Part shown: piece after piece, positions 60,234 to 64,000 of the stretch
Layout of the letters: every line of letters starts with the position of its first letter
Numbering within the stretch: the stretch's first letter is position 1
NCBI GenBank assembly: GCA_002501065.1
Contig: DLRK01000199.1
Location: forward strand, 4,959 to 68,958
DNA from: Akkermansiaceae bacterium UBA7890
GTDB lineage: Bacteria; Verrucomicrobiota; Verrucomicrobiia; Verrucomicrobiales; Akkermansiaceae
Length of the DNA: 64,000 nucleotides
Direction of reading: 5' to 3'
The notes under the pieces: model-generated
What the model was told of the DNA's origin: nothing
Database searches by the model: none
The model's input: only the letters and a program-made list of their open reading frames with translations
Position numbers and translations under genes: made by a program

Positions 60234-60938
60234 CTACCGCTTTTCTGCCGGTCCCGGTCTGGGCACAACAAAGCAGGCCATGAAGAGCCCCACGATGAAA
60301 CCTCCCAGGTGGGCACCGTAGGCCACGTTACCCTGGGAGTGCTCCATCAACTGGTAGTAATCAAAAGAGATTCCGATCACGGTCAGGACGGCCAGGTTGA
60401 CCGGCGGAATGGGACGGGCGATGGGAAAGACGTGGGGATCCGGCAGGCGCCACCGCACGGCCATCCCGAGATAGAGTCCCTCGAACCCCATCACGACTCC
60501 GGACGCTCCCAGCAACTGGTGATCCTCATAGGGATTGAGAAGGATGTGGCCGAGCGAACCGGAAGCCGCAGTCAGGAAATAAACCACCAGCATCCAGCGT
60601 GTCCCCAGCAGCTCCACAGCCAGGGCTGCAAAGATCCACAGGAAGAGGAGGTTGAACACGAGGTGAGAGGCCCCGCCATGCAGGAACGTGTTGCTGATCA
60701 GGGTCAAAAAGGTGGAGACGTCATCGATGGTGGCATCTCCACTCCGCACCGCCTGCCAACTGGTGGTCACCTCCAGAGGAACGACCATGAAACGATCATC
60801 CGCACCTTCCGGGCCGAACATCTGAAAGCCCTGGATGAGGCACATCACCAGGATCAGGAGAAACAGCATCCACTGCTGCCGGATTACCCCGTGCTCATAC
60901 CAGTTCATCCGCACGGGTTTTAACCCATCGCGGACCAT
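60234..60938 (-). CDS. Rhomboid family intramembrane serine protease
   Basis: 234 residues; the ATG at 60908 is an alternative start. About six to seven membrane helices. HGGASHLVFNLLFLWIFA is the conserved His/Asn helix-2 motif, LLGASGVVMG holds the catalytic Ser (S147 in GASG), and NVAYGAHLGGF the catalytic His (H210). It cuts membrane proteins within or near their membrane helices. The long loop VVPLEVTTSWQAVRSGDATIDDVSTF between helices 1 and 2 is typical of bacterial rhomboids in the PVC group. Substrate unknown. It converges with the secreted-protein gene. Confidence 0.92.
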   Translation of the reverse strand: MVRDGLKPVRMNWYEHGVIRQQWMLFLLILVMCLIQGFQMFGPEGADDRFMVVPLEVTTSWQAVRSGDATIDDVSTFLTLISNTFLHGGASHLVFNLLFLWIFAALAVELLGTRWMLVVYFLTAASGSLGHILLNPYEDHQLLGASGVVMGFEGLYLGMAVRWRLPDPHVFPIARPIPPVNLAVLTVIGISFDYYQLMEHSQGNVAYGAHLGGFIVGLFMACFVVPRPGPAEKR

Positions 60939-61092
60939 TTGGCGAGCGGGGTCAGGAGAAGATTGATCCAGTCCCGGGCCACGCCCTCACCGCCATCAAC
61001 CGCTGCGCTCTCTCCGAATCAAAGGTCGGACCGCGCTCCGGAAACAGGCTGCGCGATCCCAGGGTGAGTCTCCCTCGCCAACAGACCCATCC

Positions 61093-62100
61093 CTACTCCA
61101 CCTTCCCGTTCGCCTGCCAGGTATGGACTTGCCTGCCACGGGCAACCAGCTCCTTCCTGCGATCCAGTCCCTTCAGGTGCCGGTCAAAGAAGGCAACGCT
61201 GTATTCGGCAATGAGCCTGGGATTCCCTTTCCTCAGCGCTTCAGTCGTGGTCCCGCCTGCGGAGTTCAGGTCAGTCCAGGCGAAATGACCCGCCCCGCGC
61301 AAAACGAGATAATACTTCGCGCCCTCGAGCTGGTCGTAGAACCGTTTCAGAAAGGGCGTGACCCCCAGGTCCCAGGTGCCGCCCTGCACCATCACCGGAA
61401 CGACGACCCCCTTGAGGCTGCCCTGGTGAAGGTAGGGCAGGACGTAGGGCGAGAGAAGGAGGATGGCCCCGACCCGTTTCTCCCTCCAGGAGTCCCGTCC
61501 TCCGGCCATGCCCACCAGAGTATAGCCGCCCAGCGAATGCCCGGCACCTCCCACCATGCCGGGCGCCAGGCGCTTGTGAAGAAGCGAACCCTCCAGCCCA
61601 TTCTGCCCCAGGACAAAGTTGAGGAGCGCCACCACATCCTCCCTGCGATCGATAAACCTGTCATCCTGCCATTCTTTTGCCTTCAGGAAGTTGGGCATCG
61701 CCGTCCGCTTCCGCTGCCCGGCGTGCATGGCGTCCTCATGGTGCACGGAAGCCACCACGTATCCCGCCCGTGCCAGGGCTTCCATCAGAAAGACACTCTG
61801 GTCCGCCGACCCGCAGAATCCGTGCGAGAAGATGATGAGAGGGTGAGCGCCTTCCTCCACCGGGGCCTCGGGCGCGATCATTCCCTGCTGGCCACCATAG
61901 CGGAATCTGACCTCTTCCCGGGTGGTTGGATACCAGAGGAACACACGGCGTTCCCGTTTCACTCCGCCCTTCGTCTCGTAGTTGAACTGAAGGGCCCGCG
62001 AAAATCCCGCGCGGGGTTCCTCGTCCTGCCCGGCCCTGAGGAGAGGCGAAAGCAACATGCTCCCAGCCAGCAGCAACCATGACACGACCTTCAGGTTCAT
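61093..62100 (-). CDS. Exported alpha/beta hydrolase, PAF-acetylhydrolase or dienelactone hydrolase-like
   Basis: 335 residues from the ATG at 62100, opening a Sec signal (about 1-22, ending LLRAG). Landmarks: IIFSHGFCGSADQSVFL (oxyanion region), HEDAMHAG, GGAGHSLGGYTLVG with the nucleophile Ser, and GAGHFAWTDL for the His. It resembles bacterial PAF-acetylhydrolase-like lipases or dienelactone hydrolases; which ester it cuts is unknown. It is the last gene of a minus-strand pair, 58 bases downstream of the TPR protein gene. Confidence 0.82.
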   Translation of the reverse strand: MNLKVVSWLLLAGSMLLSPLLRAGQDEEPRAGFSRALQFNYETKGGVKRERRVFLWYPTTREEVRFRYGGQQGMIAPEAPVEEGAHPLIIFSHGFCGSADQSVFLMEALARAGYVVASVHHEDAMHAGQRKRTAMPNFLKAKEWQDDRFIDRREDVVALLNFVLGQNGLEGSLLHKRLAPGMVGGAGHSLGGYTLVGMAGGRDSWREKRVGAILLLSPYVLPYLHQGSLKGVVVPVMVQGGTWDLGVTPFLKRFYDQLEGAKYYLVLRGAGHFAWTDLNSAGGTTTEALRKGNPRLIAEYSVAFFDRHLKGLDRRKELVARGRQVHTWQANGKVE

Positions 62101-62158
62101 CGCAGGACAGCATAACACAGATTCACCGGCCTTTTGTGTTGAAAACACCACCGTGGCT

Positions 62159-63943
62159 CTATCTCAGACTGAATACCGTGCGCTCTCCTGCGGGAACTGT
62201 TCCGAGCCAGTGCAGGAGAAGAATATCCGGTCCCAGCCAAGCCAGGTTATGGGAGGAGCGGTCGACCGGTTGCCCGTTGACCAGCACGTCCGGAAGCCCA
62301 TTTACTCCGGAATCCAGAAACTTGAAGGCGGGTTGCATCCGGTCACTCTGCCCCGGATCCAACCAGATCTCCCGCCCTCCCCGCACCACGTAACAACCTT
62401 CACTCTCATTATAGCCGTCCCCGTTCAGATCACCGATCTCATCCGGGTCCACCTTGCCCGCTCGCACCCGCAACTTCGCCGGCGACTGGTAGTCCTTCCG
62501 GTAAGGTTCCACCGCGCCAAATGAATCGAGGTTCCGTGGGAAGATCCGCAACTGAACGGCAAGACGGCCACCCCCTCCGGCCTCCGGAAAAGAGAGCCTC
62601 CCTCGTGCGGAATCCTGCGGGCCCATGGAAATCAGGTAGCGCCCGGCCCGGCCCGGCAGAAGGAGAAGATCGTCCGGCAGGGAGCGCCGATTGGAGGGAA
62701 TCGAGAGCCCCGAGACCAGAAGCAGTCTTCCCCGGGACCGGATGATGGGCTCCCCCGGCCAGCCCATGCCTGAATCCGTCACCTGCCACCAGCTGAGATT
62801 GCCGTTGCAGGCAGTGCTCAGAGTGGTCTGCGATCCCGGCTCCGCGGCAGGCGACCCTTCATGGCTGATCAGCACGAAGATCTGGCCGGTCGGATAGATC
62901 GTATATTCCTCGAATCGGCTCTCCGGGCTGACAAGATCGCGACGCCGGAAACGGAAACGCGCCGGCAGGTTTTCCAGGATTTCAATCGTCCCGGGGCCGC
63001 CGCTGCGGAACTCATCCGCAGCGGAAGAATCGGACACCTGCAGGAGCGACCCTGAACCAACCAGATTGGTAGTACGGAAAGGATCGTCCGCCAGGTTGAA
63101 CCAGTGCGTGACGGTCCGCCCGGCATCGCTTCCCCGGGTCTCTCCCTCCTTCTTCTCCCCGGCGATGCGGAGTTCAAAGCATCCCTCCGATTCAATCACC
63201 AGGCAATCAGCTTCCTCCCGCGACCGCAGCCGTCCGGTGACTTCCTTCTTCAACTCCCGCCCCTCCACCAGGGCTTCCGCCGCCATGAACTGCTGCCGGT
63301 TGAGTTGCGGGTCGTGCCGGATCTGCTCCAGCAGGGTCACCGCCCAGTCGCGCTCTCCGTCTGCCCTGTAAATCTCCGCCAACCGGGCCTTCTGGCAGGC
63401 TCGCAGCCCGGCCCGCTCGACGGATTTGAGTTCCGGCAGGCTTTCCGTGAGCAGCTTGATCGCTGCCTTGCGCCGCCCCGACCGGGCCAATAGCGACGCC
63501 ATCTCAAGGCGCACCCAGACCCGGTTCGCCACATCCTGTCGCTTCGTTCCCATGATCACCAACGCCTTCTCCAGTTCGGCAAGGGCCTCCGCCACCCTGC
63601 CCTGACGACCCAGCGCCCTTCCCAGTTCTACCGCCACCGTGGCGCGCCAGCGTTCGCGCTCCGACATCCCGCCTGCCCCGTCGATCGAGAACGCACGGAG
63701 CAGATCTATCGCATCTCGATGCTGTCCCAGACCGACCATGGCCCTCGCGAATCCCAGGCGGACGTGAGGCCGAAGCGACTCCCGGGTCTTCGCGTCCAGT
63801 TCACGGTAGATTTCCCGGGCCTCCGTCCACTGCCCCTTCTCCAGATGCCTGGCTGCCGCCAGGTGCCGGGAAAGATCTTCCGCCGCCACTCCACTCGCCC
63901 ACAGAAAGGCGCACAGCCAAAACCCGATCATTCCGGGGCACAT
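62159..63943 (-). CDS. Exported TPR-repeat protein with beta-rich C-terminal half
   Basis: 594 residues from the ATG at 63943, preceded by a strong Shine-Dalgarno run (AGGAGGGGGAG ending eight bases before the ATG); a second ATG at 63931 is possible. Signal segment about 5-20. Residues about 25-240 form helical TPR-like repeats (EKGQWTEAREIYREL, GLGQHRDAIDLLR, GRQGRVAEALAELEKAL, RSGRRKAAIKLLTESL). The remainder is beta-rich and without motif I know (FRFRRRDLVSPESRFEEYTIYPTGQIFV, GNGYNESEGCYV-like text quoted loosely). DLNGDGYNESEGCYVV contains a Ca-loop-like DxNxDG. Possibly a periplasmic or outer-membrane scaffold. Paired with the hydrolase gene downstream. Confidence 0.75.
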   Translation of the reverse strand: MCPGMIGFWLCAFLWASGVAAEDLSRHLAAARHLEKGQWTEAREIYRELDAKTRESLRPHVRLGFARAMVGLGQHRDAIDLLRAFSIDGAGGMSERERWRATVAVELGRALGRQGRVAEALAELEKALVIMGTKRQDVANRVWVRLEMASLLARSGRRKAAIKLLTESLPELKSVERAGLRACQKARLAEIYRADGERDWAVTLLEQIRHDPQLNRQQFMAAEALVEGRELKKEVTGRLRSREEADCLVIESEGCFELRIAGEKKEGETRGSDAGRTVTHWFNLADDPFRTTNLVGSGSLLQVSDSSAADEFRSGGPGTIEILENLPARFRFRRRDLVSPESRFEEYTIYPTGQIFVLISHEGSPAAEPGSQTTLSTACNGNLSWWQVTDSGMGWPGEPIIRSRGRLLLVSGLSIPSNRRSLPDDLLLLPGRAGRYLISMGPQDSARGRLSFPEAGGGGRLAVQLRIFPRNLDSFGAVEPYRKDYQSPAKLRVRAGKVDPDEIGDLNGDGYNESEGCYVVRGGREIWLDPGQSDRMQPAFKFLDSGVNGLPDVLVNGQPVDRSSHNLAWLGPDILLLHWLGTVPAGERTVFSLR

Positions 63944-64000
63944 CAGTCAGGCTCCCCCTCCTGTCCCGGGACGTTTCTGATATCCCCGTGATCCCACCAC

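Noticed and set aside
1..64000. CRISPR array, tRNA, rRNA, transposase, integrase, attachment sites or replication origin
   Set aside because: No regularly spaced repeats, cloverleaf, conserved RNA, transposase motif or terminal inverted repeats were seen on either strand.

Overview
The window is a GC-rich, densely coded bacterial chromosome segment with 44 protein genes and no rRNA, tRNA, CRISPR array, insertion sequence or prophage that I can see. Gene content points to the PVC superphylum and most likely to Verrucomicrobiota. The grounds are three DUF1549/DUF1553 + DUF1501 gene pairs, a PVC-type heme-binding dehydrogenase (TIGR02604 type), several sulfatases, DUF1080 and DUF6807 proteins, many Tat and Sec signal peptides, and two secreted proteins ending in the 'DPDGDG...' and 'LEVSDNLRDW...YYRV' style C-terminal modules common in Verrucomicrobia. 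The exact genus cannot be read from the sequence.

Layout. 1-3.5 kb: a 5'-truncated DUF1549/DUF1553 gene and its DUF1501 partner, closed by a good terminator. 3.6-7.1 kb: minus-strand genes for a double STN-like protein, a PQQ-type propeller and a NodB deacetylase with a rhamnosidase-type Ig domain. 7.2-12.7 kb: RlmL-like rRNA methyltransferase, ceramidase-like hydrolase, PH-like membrane protein, YbjN-like protein and FG-GAP protein. 12.8-18.7 kb: second DUF1549/1553 + DUF1501 pair and an unknown CxxCH protein. 19.2-26.6 kb: lysS, glpK and a galactose module (exported galM, SSS symporter, galK). 26.6-32.2 kb: DUF6807 protein, metallophosphoesterase and a 1160-residue Lys-C-like protease. 32.3-39.1 kb: two sulfatases, Dabb, GNAT and DUF1080 proteins and a coiled-coil exported protein. 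39.1-45.1 kb: PVC dehydrogenase/HEAT/cytochrome protein, then a Gfo/Idh/MocA + PIG-L + NagB-like cassette. 45.2-48.5 kb: three-gene TolQ/TolR-like membrane complex. 48.7-53.5 kb: two more sulfatases and an esterase. 53.5-53.9 kb: a small basic protein gene with its own promoter and terminator. 54.0-58.9 kb: third DUF1549/1553 + DUF1501 pair. 59.1-64 kb: secreted protein, rhomboid protease, alpha/beta hydrolase and TPR protein.

How it fits together. Most products are exported and suit a polysaccharide- and glycan-degrading lifestyle: sulfatases remove sulfate esters, NodB, PIG-L and esterase-type enzymes remove acyl groups, DUF1080/DUF6807 and Gfo/Idh/MocA proteins act on sugars, and the symporter with GalM/GalK brings in and phosphorylates a hexose, probably galactose. 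The DUF1549/1553-DUF1501 pairs and the PVC dehydrogenase carry CxxCH motifs and are probably periplasmic, heme-binding and still of unknown reaction.

The least explained and most interesting parts are the TolQ/TolR-like trio with one Asp-bearing and one Asp-less partner, the NodB-Rha78A Ig fusion, the NagB-like/PIG-L/oxidoreductase cassette, the DUF1553 protein split by inserted jelly-roll-like modules, and the autonomous small basic protein gene. Start codons were moved inward from the longest reading frame wherever a signal peptide, conserved N-terminus or Shine-Dalgarno sequence argued for it.
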